Source: Tetracladium setigerum (lineage: Eukaryota; Ascomycota; Leotiomycetes; Helotiales). Taken from it: DNA of 64,000 nt. The notes beneath the pieces are model-generated. The model did not search any database, was not told the origin of the DNA, and saw only the letters and a program-made list of their open reading frames with translations. The position numbers were made by a program, and so were the translations under genes. Location: the NCBI GenBank assembly GCA_031472005.1, contig PZJY01000010.1, positions 744,001-808,000 on the forward strand, read 5' to 3'. How positions within the stretch are numbered: the first letter of the stretch is position 1; the number at the start of each line of letters is the position of its first letter. This document shows positions 25,447-37,780 of this stretch, piece after piece.

Positions 25447-27460
25447 ATGGGTAAGCGATCACTTTCTTTGCCTGCTACTTCACTTCCACCTGCACCTGCA
25501 CACAATCTTGCACCTCCGCCAGCGAGACTATCAGCTCCACCCACGACCAGCATTGCGGGCAACATAGTCTATCTTGTCGAGATCCAACAAGATTCACCAG
25601 CTTCCCACACACATCTGCGGACAGCCTCGAACCGTCTCGCGCAATTGTCTCAGGGGTGCTAAATACATCCCCATCATGGCTTCGGCATTGACAGCCCTGC
25701 TGGCTCAGACAAGAGCTTCTCGGTCAGAAAGTCATTCTAAGAGTCCTCTCATGGCTTTGAAAGATACGGAATCCGTGTCTGACCCACGTGTTTACCCTGG
25801 AAGCCTGCATCGTCACAAAGGCTCAATTCCTTCTCTCAATACCTACCGTAGCATCTCCGAAGTTGAGCGCCCGCCCACACTCCGCCCACTCAACATTCCC
25901 TCTGAGGGCTCGGTGGAAGATTGGGTGGCCGAGGAACGGTGTCAGGCATCTCAAAAACACACTACTGCTTCGAGCGATTGGACTGACATCTTATCTTTCT
26001 ACACAGCTACTAATGGCTCTGCCTCCGCGGCACCAACTCGAGCCTCACCCGCTCCTGTCGCAAACACCAAACCTTCGTCCTCGGATGTTCCTACTAGTGT
26101 CACATCTTCCGACCCCAAGATCGCAGCTCAACAAGCCAACGATATGCGCAACATCGTTCGTCGAAAATTGACTGGTTACGTTGGATTTGCTAACCTGCCA
26201 AATCAATGGCACCGAAAGAGTGTCCGCAAAGGTTTCAACTTCAACGTCATGGTTGTTGGTCAGTCTGCACTCTTTCCCTGGACCGTGGCCGATGTGCTAA
26301 CAATCTTATAGGCGAGTCTGGCTTGGGCAAGTCGACCCTCGTCAATACCTTATTCAACACTTCTCTCTACCCTCCTCGCGAGCGAAAGGGGCCATCCCTT
26401 GACATCATCCCAAAAACCGTCTCGATCCAATCAATTAGCGCGGATATCGAGGAGAATGGTGTGCGATTACGCTTGACCGTTGTGGATACCCCTGGCTTCG
26501 GTGATTTCGTGAACAACGATGAGTCCTGGAGACCAATTGTGGACAATATCGAGCAGCGTTTCGATGCCTATCTGGATGCCGAGAACAAGGTCAATCGAAT
26601 GAACATCGTTGACAACAGAGTCCACGCCTGTGTCTACTTCATCCAACCAACTGGTCACGCGTTGAAGCCCCTGGATATCGAGGTTATGCGCAGACTTCAT
26701 ACCAAGGTCAACTTGATCCCAGTCATCGCCAAGGCTGATACCATGACTGATGAAGAGATCATGGCGTTCAAGCAGAGAGTGAGTTGCCTTGTTGATTAAT
26801 TATTGAATACTGCGCTAACATTCCTAGATTCTTGCTGACATCAAACACCACGACATTCAAATCTTCAAAGGCCCACGATATGAGCTTGATGATGATGAGA
26901 CGATCGCAGAGAACAACGAAATCATGTCCAAAGTCCCATTTGCAGTTGTTGGTGCCAACTCGGAGATCACCAGCACCGATGGACGCAAGGTTCGTGGTCG
27001 CAGCTACCCGTGGGGTATCATTGAGGTCGACAACGAGGAGCATTGCGATTTCGTGAAACTACGACAGATGCTGATTCGAACCCATATGGAAGAGCTCAAG
27101 GAGCACACCAACAATGCCTTGTACGAGAACTACAGATCCGAGAAACTCACAGCCATGGGTGTCGCTCAAGATCCAAGTGTCTTCAAAGAGGTCAACCCTG
27201 CCGTCAAGCAGGAAGAGGAGCGAACTCTGCACGAGCAGAAGCTTGCCAAGATGGAGGCCGAGATGAAGATGGTTTTCCAACAAAAGGTGGCCGAGAAGGA
27301 GAGCAAGTTGAAACAGAGCGAGGAGGAGCTGTATGCTCGTCATCGTGAGATGAAGGAGCAGCTCGAGCGCACCCGTCTAGAGCTGGAGGAGAAGAAGTCG
27401 AGAGTCGAAAGTGGAAGACCAATCGAAGAGAAGAGGAAGAAGGGATTCTCTCTCCGCTAA
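25447..27460 (+). CDS. aspB: Septin, Cdc3/AspB type
   Basis: Septins are filament-forming GTPases at septa and growth sites. Exons: 25447-25450 (only ATGG), 26007-26258, 26312-26778 and 26828-27460, giving 451 residues. Introns are GT-AG of 556, 53 and 49 nt. The 4-base first exon is inferred because ATGG plus CTACTAAT gives MATNGSASAAP, which leads directly into the conserved start. Motifs: polybasic RNIVRRKLTGYVGFANLP, P-loop GESGLGKST (about residue 86), DTPGFG (about 144), AKAD (about 225), septin-unique PWGIIEV, and a C-terminal coiled coil rich in Glu/Lys. The LTGYVGFANLPNQWHRKSVRKGF block identifies the Cdc3 group. An in-frame ATG at 25676, inside intron 1, opens a 110-codon extension (see findings). 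No frame errors. Confidence 0.95.
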
Positions 27461-28731
27461 AGCTCACTGGACTCTCGTACACCTCCGATACCCCGGTGCC
27501 CATACCACGAAACACTTTTACTTTCATTCTTGTCTCTTTAATCACAGATCCTTAATATTGCAGAAAGACCACCGACGAGCGAAGGAGTATACGGAGGGGG
27601 GATATAAACGTTTCCTGGGTGCTTCTGTGAAGCCTCGGGTTACGATTTCGGGGTCATCTGGAAGCTTTTCACAACTTGCACGAAAGACACTGGGCGGGGT
27701 GAATATTGCGGAGTTTGCTTAGGCAGTCCTTTTTTCCTCCCCCAGAACCGGGGGTTGTGGTGGGAACGGAGCATAGCCTGGACGCGCGAAGATATCACAA
27801 AATTACTCTGGGTCAATTTTCTTCTTTTCATTATTTGCTGCCCGCCCCCCTTTTCATTTAGTCGCCTCACTCTCTCGGGTATGCTCTGTTCTTTCTCCGG
27901 ATTCAACCCAAGATCCACACAATGTATTTATTACGATCAGCTTTGAGATGAATTTGCGCTCTTTGTTTTTCTTTTGCTTCTCGAGGACGATGGAAACTTT
28001 GCTTTATTATGAGAACGATAAAATGGGAAGAACAATCTTCTGAGCCTAGAACTTTGACAAGAAATATGTGATCCACTGGTTGTATTTGGGGTCTAGTAAT
28101 CTGGCCCATTGACAGCCGACGCGGCTACCAAAGTTGGCTCTCTGACCTTTTTTATTGCAACTGGCTACCTATGCATTAGACTTGCAATAATGCCGGCTTA
28201 CTTTGGTTGTCTGTGTTAGTAGGTGAATTAGACGAGCTGGTGATTTGCAACGCCTGGCCTGCCTCAAGAGTGGCTCCTATCCTCCTATCCCTTGACTGCC
28301 TACCTATGCAATGCAATAGTTAGGTAGAAGAAAGTACTGTATGACGAAAATTGATTCGGAATAATAATGTCCACAGGATGTTTTAGTTGAACGAGCCTTG
28401 CCGTGCTGCCCTTTTGTGCCAAGATGGTGGCACAGCACGATACTCGCCTAGTCTTGGCGGCATTGTTGCCTTGGTCCAAGGTCTTGTGACTTCGCGATTG
28501 CCTGTTTTCTATCTTTAGAAAAGTCGCGTCACGCAACGTGTCTGGCACCAAAATATATATATAGATATGCTTGTTGAGCCATCAATTCGAGAAAGAAGTT
28601 CAACGAGTTATACAACCATTTGATAAATGAGAAGAAATTGAACCTTCGCCTTGCCAAACCCTCACTTTTCTAAAACCAACAACAACACACATTCATTCTT
28701 TCATTCATTTTCTCTCGCTGGCGGAGCAAAG
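27461..28731. other. Intergenic, septin 3' flank
   Basis: Nothing supported. Overlapping short ORFs on both strands are not conserved-looking. Contains C7-like and CT-rich stretches near 27842-27852. Confidence 0.45.
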
Positions 28732-29528
28732 ATGAAGACATTTGCAATTTTCAATTCATTTCCTCCTGAGATTCATTCCATGATTCTCGAATCATGCGAC
28801 CCAAACGACTTGGTCTGTCTTCGATTGACCTGGTAAATTCGCCATCTCTTCTCCAGAAACCCATTCTCTAGCTAAACAATCATAGTAAATATCTCTACAA
28901 CCTTCCCTTCAGACCTCCCCAGTTCCCCTCAGCAATACCTCCATTCCCACGCTCTGCAACCACCCGCTTATCACCAGCTCCAGCACTTGGCTAGAACGCT
29001 ACCAACATCGCCAACAATGCCACCAGATGTCTCATAGTAATTATACCCAGATGCGGAGAAGTCGAGGAGAACCGGAGCCCGATCTGAAAAGTTGCAACAC
29101 TCGAAGGTGGAGTGTACATTGCGAATGTTTTGAGCGGCGTGGAAGGTTGCACCATCGTCTGGGGAAATGGATGCCAAAGGAGTTGAAGTATTGTGGGGAT
29201 TGTGAGAAATTTACAAAGAGGAAGAAGAACCATAACGGTCGTTGTGAGTTGATATTTTTTTCCCAATCGAGATGTGTAGAAGTTGATGGGGTATAGGTTA
29301 TCATGGTCGTGGGAAGCCATATACCAAACAGGAAACTTTCTGGACACATCGCTCAAGAAGGGGGCGTTTGGTCGCAAGCTATGGAAGAAATGGTTTAACA
29401 ATCGGGCAATGAATAATTTTGAGGCGGGACTTAGGGGGGAAAGAGTTAGGAATGGATTGAAGAGGTATGACATGAGAAAATTGGCGCCTTTGAACGTAGA
29501 TACGAGAGTGGATAGGGATTGCGTGTAA
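28732..29528 (+). CDS. F-box-like protein, two frame breaks
   Basis: The start MKTFAIFNSFPPEIHSMILE...DLVCLRLT joins across a 53-nt intron (28833-28885) to CKYLYNLPF, an F-box pattern (LPxEIhxxIlexcxxxdLvxLrltCKxlY) used to recruit substrates to SCF ubiquitin ligases. The rest reads SSTWLERYQHRQQCHQMSH, then LKYCGDCEKFTKRKKNHNGR. A second 53-nt intron (29244-29296) follows, then CYHGRGKPYTKQETFWTHRS and FGRKLWKKWFNNRAM...LRGERVRNGLKRYD. To read through, one base must be restored at the C4 run 28925-28928 and one at the G5 run 29360-29364. Probably a sequence error, possibly a pseudogene. The N-terminal F-box is clear; the remainder is a lineage-type tail of unknown function. Confidence 0.6.
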
Positions 29529-30095
29529 AAGTGAGAACGTGTCTCTCAGTCAATGGAATTTGATGAGAGTAAATGGAATATCGGCAGTGTTTGTAGATTA
29601 TATCCTCTAGGATGAGGTGATCGATAAATTTTGCATACTTGTCTAGAGGCTCGAAAACCACAAGGCAATTTGATTCCACAGAACTTTCAGCTGGATGTAT
29701 TGTTCAGAACGTCGTCAACTCGAAGAGGCTTTTCGATAGTCGCGTCTTTGAAGAAGAAGAAGAAGAGGGGACCTGGAGGTCTTCTAGCGTAAATGCAATG
29801 ATTTGCCAATCGCCTTGGTAGTTAGTTAGCTTGGTTATTTACCTACCAGGGTACCTAGATCGAAATATACAAGAGGGTGGAAAAGAGCGGTAAACCCGAG
29901 ATTTGACTAGTATAATACAGACAAGACAAAGGAGCCGCGACTACTACAGACGGATATTTTCCAGGTGAACGAAAATACCTTCATAATCTCCTGATCCATA
30001 CATATACATATTATTACCCAGGGACCTTTGCAACATCTGTTGTGATATACAGCACTGTTCCATCAAGCCTTTGCCACAGTTCCCAAGCGCTCATT
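29529..30095. other. Intergenic between convergent genes
   Basis: A (GAA)n tract lies near 29748-29765 and a TACCTACC motif near 29840. No gene recognised. The region lies between the 3' ends of the F-box-like and PPR genes. Confidence 0.5.
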
Positions 30096-32871
30096 CTAAC
30101 CTTCCGCTTTCCCCCAGTTCGCACGCGCCCACTCCTTTAACTTAACTACACCCATCCCTCTTTGCGTCATCCCCTCCACTATCGCCCAAGCCCTTTCGTC
30201 CCCAGAGAGAGCACACCTTCTGACCATCATGGCCGCCGTGCCCTTCCTCATCCACCAACCCATCTGGTCATGCTCCACGCTTTCCCTTCCCACCTCTTCC
30301 ATTTCCTCGAGATACCTGAATGCGTCTTCATAATCGTCATCGGCGAGGCAAATCAAGATCAGCCGATCGTAGGTTAAGACATCAGGTTTGATATTCAACG
30401 CCTGTATCTCACTTGCGAGAAACATTGCTCTCGCCTTACCGCCCGTTCGAGTTCGTCCCAAACCCTGAAGGGCGACATTAATGGTCTCGGTATTTGGTCC
30501 ACGAGGGCAGACTTCATGAAGACGTTTGTAGTACTCAAATGCTGCCTCGTAACTTTTGAATTTGCTGAGAGATTCAATGATGACGTTGACGGCGGTGACG
30601 GGGATCGTGTGCCCATCCCTGTGCAGTCTGTTCACTATCCTCCATGCTTCGTGGCAGAGCTGGTCGGAGGTGGAGAGGTATAGGTAGAGTGGGCGTGTGC
30701 TGCTGGCAGCTGGATTGTGCCCTGCCTTTTCCATGATCGCAAGGACCCTGAAAGCTGTTTTGATGTCCTCCATCCCGGTGTAGGCTGCGACCAGAGCCTC
30801 GTAATGGAAAGGAGAGAGTGGCGTCCCTCTTGCTGACAAAATCTGAATGACGGATGTTGCCAAAGCCGGGTCGGAGTTTCGCGCAGCGAGATTTAATACT
30901 GCTACGCATGTTCCATCAGAAGGCACGAGTTCAGAGTTTCTGACATGAGCATCCCATATCTCCTTGGTGGCTTCGTACTGTATCAAGATGTCAGCAGAGT
31001 GAATGGGGTATATGGGAAGGGAAAATTACGTAGTAGGCGTTGCTAAATCGATCGAGAAGATAGTGCCAGTGATCCAGCGTTATCCCCAAATGAGAATTCT
31101 GAAGTCTTTGCTTGACAAGCTTGTAAGCTTCATCCAACTCGCCAAATTCACAAAGTATATACGTGAAAATATCATAGAGCCAAGGCTGAATCAAAATATC
31201 GTCGGTATGCATCTGCTCCAACTTGTCCACGGCCATTTCAATCTGACGATCGCGGAGAAGGCCAATAACAAGACTATGCCATCCTTCTGGCGATAACCCA
31301 AACCAACGTTCCTTCATCTCCTGCATGATGTCTGCCCTTAGGGCATAATCCGGATGTATTGCTAAGGCCTGGTTGTGCTGGGTCAGTAACATTCCAATCA
31401 ACCCAATTTTGGGAATGGCTGACCTGCAATGCTCCATGATACAGTCCCGAATCGCCTCTGATACCCTCTCCCTTCATCTCCTCCAGCAAAGCCCTAACAC
31501 TTTCTGCACTGCCATTCTTAGCATCCGCGTTGGCCCTGATGAGAGAATCGTAGTGAATGAGGGCAGGTTCTTCCCCTCTACTTTTGATAAGATACTCGAC
31601 CAATCCAACTACTCGACCATAATTCCCCTCCTGACTCCTGTATGACCGTAGTCGATCATGAAGAGTGTTTACGTCATCCTTATCCCATATTTCCTGCTCC
31701 CATGTGGCAACAGGCACAGCTTTGGCATCTTGTGACTGGAACAGGTGCGTATTTGTTCGTGGGTCATTCGAATCTCGACGTCGGGATTTTGGTAATTGGG
31801 AAGCGTGTTGCTGCCGCTGCTCCCTTACAGCCTGAAAGAAAGCCGCTCGCCCATTTCTAGGCAATGATGACCTTCCAGTAGGGGTCTCGATAGAGTGGGG
31901 ACCACTGAACCCAGAAGGTGTCGTGACCGTGTCTACAGTGATACCATAATCTCTGTGTGGGACCCAGAGAGGGCGAATTGGACTCTTAGGGCGTCGTTCT
32001 TGCTGCTTAGATCTGCTTTTCGGAGTTTCCATCTCGTGGGAATGAACCAGGGAGTCGGAAGGCAATTTGACTTGTCCTGCCTCGACAGACTCCAGATTGG
32101 GGGTTTTGGTCTGAGATCCTGGAGCGGAGATGATGGCTGTTCCTCATTGTCCGTAACACTAGGTTCTCTCGCCCAAGTCCCAGATTCTTTCCTTGATCCT
32201 AAACGAGGACTCGCTGATTTTTCGGGGCTATGGCCAGGTTTCAATCGAACAGACTCTGGAAGCCTTCTGACCAAGTTGCCATTTTCCTGTAGAGGCGGGC
32301 TTAGCTTCCCAGAAATCTCGCTTCTCCAACCATTCCTTAGGCTCCCTTGCGATCGCCTTGATAACTTTGTAGAACGGGCAGTGTCCTGTGGAAACACCTT
32401 CGCGCTCTCTCCTCCCAATTCAAAGTCTTCATATTTGGCACTCTTCCGCATCTGAGACTCAGTCAAGCCATATCCTGACTGCTCTGCCCTTGCCTTCTTC
32501 AGCTTCCAATATCCCACGTCAATATCAAGCCCACCACTCGCAGGATTCACCCGCGTCACATCGTTCTCCAACTCCCCCGTATTTGGAATATGTCTTACCC
32601 ACCCCTTGTTGATACCTGGTGTATTTCGTGCATCTTCATTTGCAATAAAGAAACGTATCTTAGGGCCTTCAGCCTCGTTGTTGGCTCGAATTGAAGTGCC
32701 GAATCTGCGAGCTTGGAGACATCGTGGAAAGGTAGCTCCTCCGGCTTTCGAGCGTGTAAATGATTTTGAAGGGTGGGGAAGAGGGTGTGTGGACTGTGAT
32801 AAAGCGATGGCATCAATTGATGGGCAGAGGCAGCGCCATAGACCATCAACCGCGATTCGAGTGACTGGCAT
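30096..32871 (-). CDS. Pentatricopeptide-repeat (PPR) protein, probably mitochondrial
   Basis: Three exons: 31424-32871, 31030-31377 and 30096-30977, with introns of 46 and 52 nt. The protein is about 890 residues if one base is restored. The N-terminus is basic and lacks acidic runs (PRCLQARRFGTSIRANNE), like a mitochondrial presequence. The second half carries helical repeats: VVGLVEYLIKSRGEEPALIHYDSLIRAN, VRALLEEMKGEGIRGDSGLYHGALQ, HPDYALRADIMQEMKERWF, and AFEYYKRLHEVCPRGPNTETINVAL. This arrangement is typical of fungal PPR proteins that bind organellar RNA. Exon 1 is 1448 nt, one short of a multiple of three; the frame changes near the G5 run 32099-32103, so a missing base is likely. A CACGTG box lies 99 bp upstream of the start codon (32970-32975). 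Confidence 0.8.
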
Positions 32872-33356
32872 TGGGTGCTTGGTGGAGAGAGTGAGGAGCT
32901 CTGGACAAAGCTTGGGACATTTTTTGAGGTAGGCTTTCGATAAGGCGGCCGCATTGCATTGGCATCGATCACGTGGTACGGTTCACGATATTGTCACGGT
33001 AACTTTGAGCTCATAACAAAATAGACACAAGCAAATAGGACGAGATGACTCGTGCGATTTGAGAGAGGCTATATTTTCCGATGTTTGATCGCCAGATATC
33101 TCCTCACGAAACCTTGTCGAACTCCCTAGAGGCTGGCTGGCTGGCTGTAGCCAAGTCGGGTTGTATTTCAGAGCCAATTCCACAGCATTACGGAAAGGCT
33201 CTTCAGCTGCTCAAGATCCGGCCATCCTTCAAATGAAGACTCTTAAGTCTTCAGAATAATTGGCTTCCGAGGGAAGTACTCTCCGACCACCTTGGTAAGC
33301 GGGTATATTGACACACATACAATTCCTCCCACATTTCTCAGGCACCTCGACCGCCC

Positions 33357-33935
33357 CTACCCCCCTTCCACGGCCACCACCTCGTCCACCTCGTCCTCTA
33401 TCTCCTCCTCCTCTCCCACCATGATCCCCCTCTGGCCGCCTCCACGCCCTCTATATCCACCTCCACCACCACCTTGATCTCTCGATTGTTGCTCCTTCAC
33501 CAAATCGATGATCTCATCTGGGACCCTCAAGTATTTGATCTAGCAAATATTCAGCGCCAACTCCTCTGATATGTTCCAAACTTACATTGTTACCCTTCAC
33601 ATATACTTCTGGCAGCCTTGAGAACTTGTCTCCTTCCTGAAGAGTCGACGTCAGCCTTGCGGATTATTTCCAAATACCCCAACCTGTCCCGCTTTCCTTC
33701 CAACAGACCGCAGCAGGGAAACATACGGCACTGGTTTGTACGACCTCCTTCAAGGTCAAGTTCATCCATGTATCGCAGGTGACCAAGTGGCCGTTCAGGG
33801 TTTCGCCATTCTTGAGTTCGACAAGCATTGGGTGGCCTTGCGCCGCAGTTAGGAGGCCTAATGGAAGCTGAGTATACAAAAGATTAGTATATATATAAAG
33901 AAAGCGTAGTCTGCGCACCGGGAGAGACCTACCAT
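33357..33935 (-). CDS. LSM4: U6 snRNA-associated Sm-like protein LSm4
   Basis: LSm4 is a subunit of the Lsm2-8 (U6 snRNP) and Lsm1-7 (mRNA decay) rings. Exons: 33933-33935 (ATG alone), 33727-33867, 33586-33636 and 33357-33539; introns are 65, 90 and 46 nt. The product reads MLPLGLLTAAQGHPMLVELK, then LVTCDTWMNLTLKEVV (Sm1), GDKFSRLPEVYVKGNN and IKYLRVPDEIIDLVKE (Sm2), then an RGG tail. As printed, the tail switches after GGGQRG into an unusual acidic run and stops after 125 residues. Restoring one G at the run 33426-33430 and one at 33360-33365 gives a normal RGG-rich tail ending RGGRGA. A CACGTG lies about 120 bp upstream. Confidence 0.92.
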
Positions 33936-34482
33936 TGTTTCGGTTGTGAGTTGAGATGTTTGAAATGTCGTTGCAAGGAAGCAGCTGAAGCTGTCTCGAT
34001 ATTGCGACGCGGGGACTGAAGGCTTGGCAAAACCTTTCAACTGTTTACATCTGCACGTGACTACAACCAAAATACTTTACTATTGGCCCCCTCCCTTACA
34101 TACCCGTGTACTTGCAGACTGTGGACTGTGTTGATATCGTAAAGGCGTGATTATTAATGGCATTTCATTGTCTATTTATACATATGGATGTCTCTATCAT
34201 GTCGAGGCAGCTTCAATCACCCGGAAAACTTAAATAACTGATAATAACAGAACATGCTCATGCAATTAATTATATTCTGTTATTTATGAATAAGGTACTC
34301 GTCTGACCTAGGTAGAAACTATGACTTCCGGTTATCGAATGCATCGATGATTTTGCAGTAGTCAAATTATTACTGCAAGCTGGGTCAAACATCTAATCAT
34401 CTCTACTTCGCAACCTGTATCCACCCCTAGGAGTAAGAAGCGTTCGAGTGTCTTCAGAAGACATTGTCTCTCCGCCACTGTG
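33936..34482. other. Intergenic: LSM4 promoter and ammonia-lyase 3' flank
   Basis: Contains CACGTG at 34054-34059 upstream of LSM4. No gene seen. Confidence 0.5.
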
Positions 34483-36403
34483 TTAGAGCTTGGCAAGAAT
34501 GCTCACTTCCCTTTCCGTGCCGTCGATAGTCTCTTTCAGACACTTCATAACGGGAACTAGAAGTTTCTCCTCTCGCAGAGCCTTGTAGATAATGCTGATT
34601 TGCGTGCCAGTATTCTTTTTCGAGGCCCAATCAGCACCAACGGCCAAGGTGGGGTGATCAACTAGACCGCGATGCATTGGAACCTTGAGCTCATTTCTGA
34701 CAAATTGGTACATTATTTTCGAAGCTGCGCCTAGATAATCGCTTGCGTCGAGGTTTTTGAGGTACTTGTCTCTGTTGTCGCAGAAGAGACTTCGAGATAC
34801 TTCAGCCGCCTCCTCGGTCCACGCCGTTACAAGCGACAGGCGTGAATTCTGTAAAGTTTGGAAACCTCGATCGCATGACTTCAATGCCTCCACGAGATGA
34901 TGCTGAGAAGACCGAGCGACGGAGAGGAATCTAACCGAAGAGTCCTTTGCAGTGGTACCAGCGAGGTGTCGACGGAAGGACGAGAAGACTGTGCCTTGCA
35001 CTGTTGTCAGGTGCTTTTTTGGCAGAAGCCCCTCGAGTGCGAAAACCATCTTGCCGACCTTCTCCAACGCACATCTAGTCTTCTCGGTTGAGGAAGTATC
35101 AGCGGTGGCCTGGAAATTGCCTCCCTGATGGATTTGCTGGTTTGCGATGTCGATGAGAGGATTATCAGAGGTGGAATTGAGCTCGACTTCCAATTGCTTT
35201 CGAGCTAGCGCCAAGTCTTCGAGGAAAGGACCTAGCCACTGAGCTGAGGTACGAAGTGCATATCGGTCCTGTCGTAGCTGTCCTTCAAATGTCTCCTTCT
35301 TGGCGCTAGTTCTGGCTAACCGAGAACCCCTCAGGAATGACCGAATATTGTTGGCAGCTTCGATTTGACCCCAATGTGGACGGACTGCACCAATGAAAGG
35401 ATCAAAGCTCTCCGCTGTTCCCATCAATGCTTCAACGCCCATTGCGGTCAGAATCTGTGCAAGAATAGCCAATGTGTCCACTTCATGCTGAGCAATGGAT
35501 GCCACTGCAACTGAAAACGCAGTACCGTTGAGGAGGCCAACGATTTCCTTCGGACCAAATAATACGGGGCTAATTCTGGCATCTAGCAGAGCCTTGTCGG
35601 CTGGGAGAAGACATCGAGAAGGACTTGTGCCAGCCCATACCTTAACATCCGGGTTTCCTTCGAGTACCCCGGCAACATAACTAAGAGGACACAAATCGCC
35701 AGATGCCGAGAGACTGCCTCTCAAAGCTACCCAGGGAACAATGTTACGCTCCAACAATGTGTGTAAAGTTTGGATAACCTCGAGCCGAACGGCAAAATGG
35801 CCTCGAAGAAGCAAGTTGCACCGAATTACCATGGCACCTCGGACCCAAGCTTCGGGCATGACTAGCTTTCGAGTTTCATCGTTTTCAGATCAGTTTCTCT
35901 GAAAGGGAAATAAATCTCTGACTGTCTTGAGCTCAGCGATTGGTAAAACGGCACCGAGCTGCATTTGTATCAGAGCCATCTGCAGAGTTCGGGTGTGGGT
36001 GGTCTGGGTATTTGCGCTTCCACCAAATACAGTTGTGACTCCTATAGGGAATTGGTTAGATTTCTGTAGATTTCGAGGGAAGATGCAGCATCAAACCATA
36101 AACAGATTGTCCTTGGGCAAGCTTGCCACGCAGATACTTTACGCTGGCATCAACACGTCCAGCTACGTCGGCAGGAAGACCGTCGAGAGAAAGTGAGGCA
36201 TTTTAGCTAGAAGCGAGTAACAATCAGCAAAAATAGACAGTAAATGGGGCATGTGAAACAAAGTGGTGGCGCATAATTGCTAATAGCACACAGTGAAGCT
36301 ATCGTCAAAGAGCTGCCCTGCAGGCAGATTTTCTGTTTCTTTGTGAGAATATCTACGAGATTTTCCCAACCCCCAGAGCAATTACACCATGATTGTCCTC
36401 CAT
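34483..36403 (-). CDS. Aromatic amino acid ammonia-lyase (PAL/HAL family), damaged
   Basis: Family members deaminate Phe, Tyr or His using an MIO cofactor built from Ala-Ser-Gly. Visible: SVYG/VTTVFGGS (catalytic Tyr loop, with Val where Gly is usual) across a GT-AG intron ending at 36034; MPEAWVRGAM; SLSASGDLCPLSYVAG (the ASG triad); LLNGTAFS; NSTSDNPLID; and HQGGNFQATA. A likely N-terminus, MEDNHGVIALG then WENLVDILTKK...QGSSLTIASL, begins at 36403. It needs a base at the C5 run 36370-36374, an intron of ~53 nt ending near 36211, and a base at the T4 run 36201-36204. An in-frame TGA before MPEAWV implies another intron whose ends I could not fix. After KVGKMVFALEG the conserved NRGLPP...KGxD segment is not readable in frame. 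It is either a pseudogene or an error-rich copy. Confidence 0.75.
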
Positions 36404-37780
36404 TGTAAATGACGGGAGATTGAGCTCAGAGAGGAGTCTGTGATTATGACCTTAGATGTTGCTGGGCGTCGGTGTGACCGCTTGTCCTTGATTAAGGGGA
36501 ACGAGAAGAAGTCTGCCATAACAGAACTTTGAATAGGACTGCTTGAGCGGCGTCTCTTTGCAGGAGTGAATAAATAAGTGTTGCTCTGAGCGAAGTCCGC
36601 CCCCCTTGAAAGTGAATGGGTAGAAGATACAATATTTTGTTGACCTTGACATGCCTTCCCTCCGATGTTGCTTGCCCGCTTTGACAAAGGTGGCATTGGC
36701 ACGCCGACGGGAGGCAGGAAATGACAAAAACAGGTCTATGCTATAAGTAAACAGAGTTTTCATGATATAGAAGAAGATTATTTGCTTGCTTAGTGTATCA
36801 CGGCATCTGTAGTCTGAGCCTCCTCTGTACCGTGTAACAATTAATGCCCTTCCTTCTCTTCTCTCTGTAGCCAGCATTTTGGCAATTATTACCAGGTACT
36901 TTGCAATGGCAATGTCACTCACAAGTCATTTGGATGCACAGGAGCAGGTGCAGGAATAGGTAAAGAGAAGTGTAGATAAATAGAGGAGACAGAGTGGCAT
37001 TGAAGAAGAAGAAGAAGATCCTCGGACATCCTCTGCGATTGGATTGGATTACATAATATTCATCCTCCAATCGCCTACAGTAGAACTTGGCACTCCGCCC
37101 GTCCACCTCTTCCAGTTCCTCCTTCTCGCTTCAGCAATCATGTGACAAAGTTCTTTGTATCTTCACTAAGATACATGAGGTAGAGAGAGCATCGTTGTTG
37201 CTAAATACCTGGGTACAAACGCTCAAGTCTGCCACCGATTCTCAATCCCATCGCTTTCGATATTTCTACTCTCAGAAAGTCGCATATATTTAATATTTAT
37301 TTGACTTGATTTGACCTGTATATCTTCTCTACTCGGTATCGTTGGGTGCTGCTGGACAGTTCAAGTCCTGATGAAGAGATACGGTGGTGGACGCGTCGTC
37401 AGCTGGTCCTCAGAACACGCAACCCATTCCACCCACCCTCCTCTATCAAATCTAAAGAGCCGATGATGATAACGGGGGAGTACTGTACAGTAGATATGAG
37501 CAGTAGTCTGCCCCTTTTCTCTCCCTTCTCTCTTCGTTTTCCTCATCCAGGCAAGGCACCTATCTACCTACCTACTTTTACTGTACCTTTCTGAATCCTT
37601 CGGTCTCCCAACAACTACTTGACGTGGCTGGTTTGTCACCACCACGAGCCTCATTCGGCTGTCTCCCTTTTTTTTGTTAGCCTCCTAATTCTGTCTTGTT
37701 GTTGTGGTCAATTTGCATTCGTTTCAACGTGCTTCTCTGGAGTCTCCATCTACCTACCTACCTCCCTACCGACCTTCGCC
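36404..37780. other. Intergenic between divergent genes
   Basis: Separates the ammonia-lyase and the membrane-protein gene. Contains CTACCTACCTAC motifs near 37560-37575 and 37750-37765 in what is probably the 5' leader of the downstream gene. A 106-codon ORF at 36382-36702 is a shadow or chance ORF. Confidence 0.45.
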
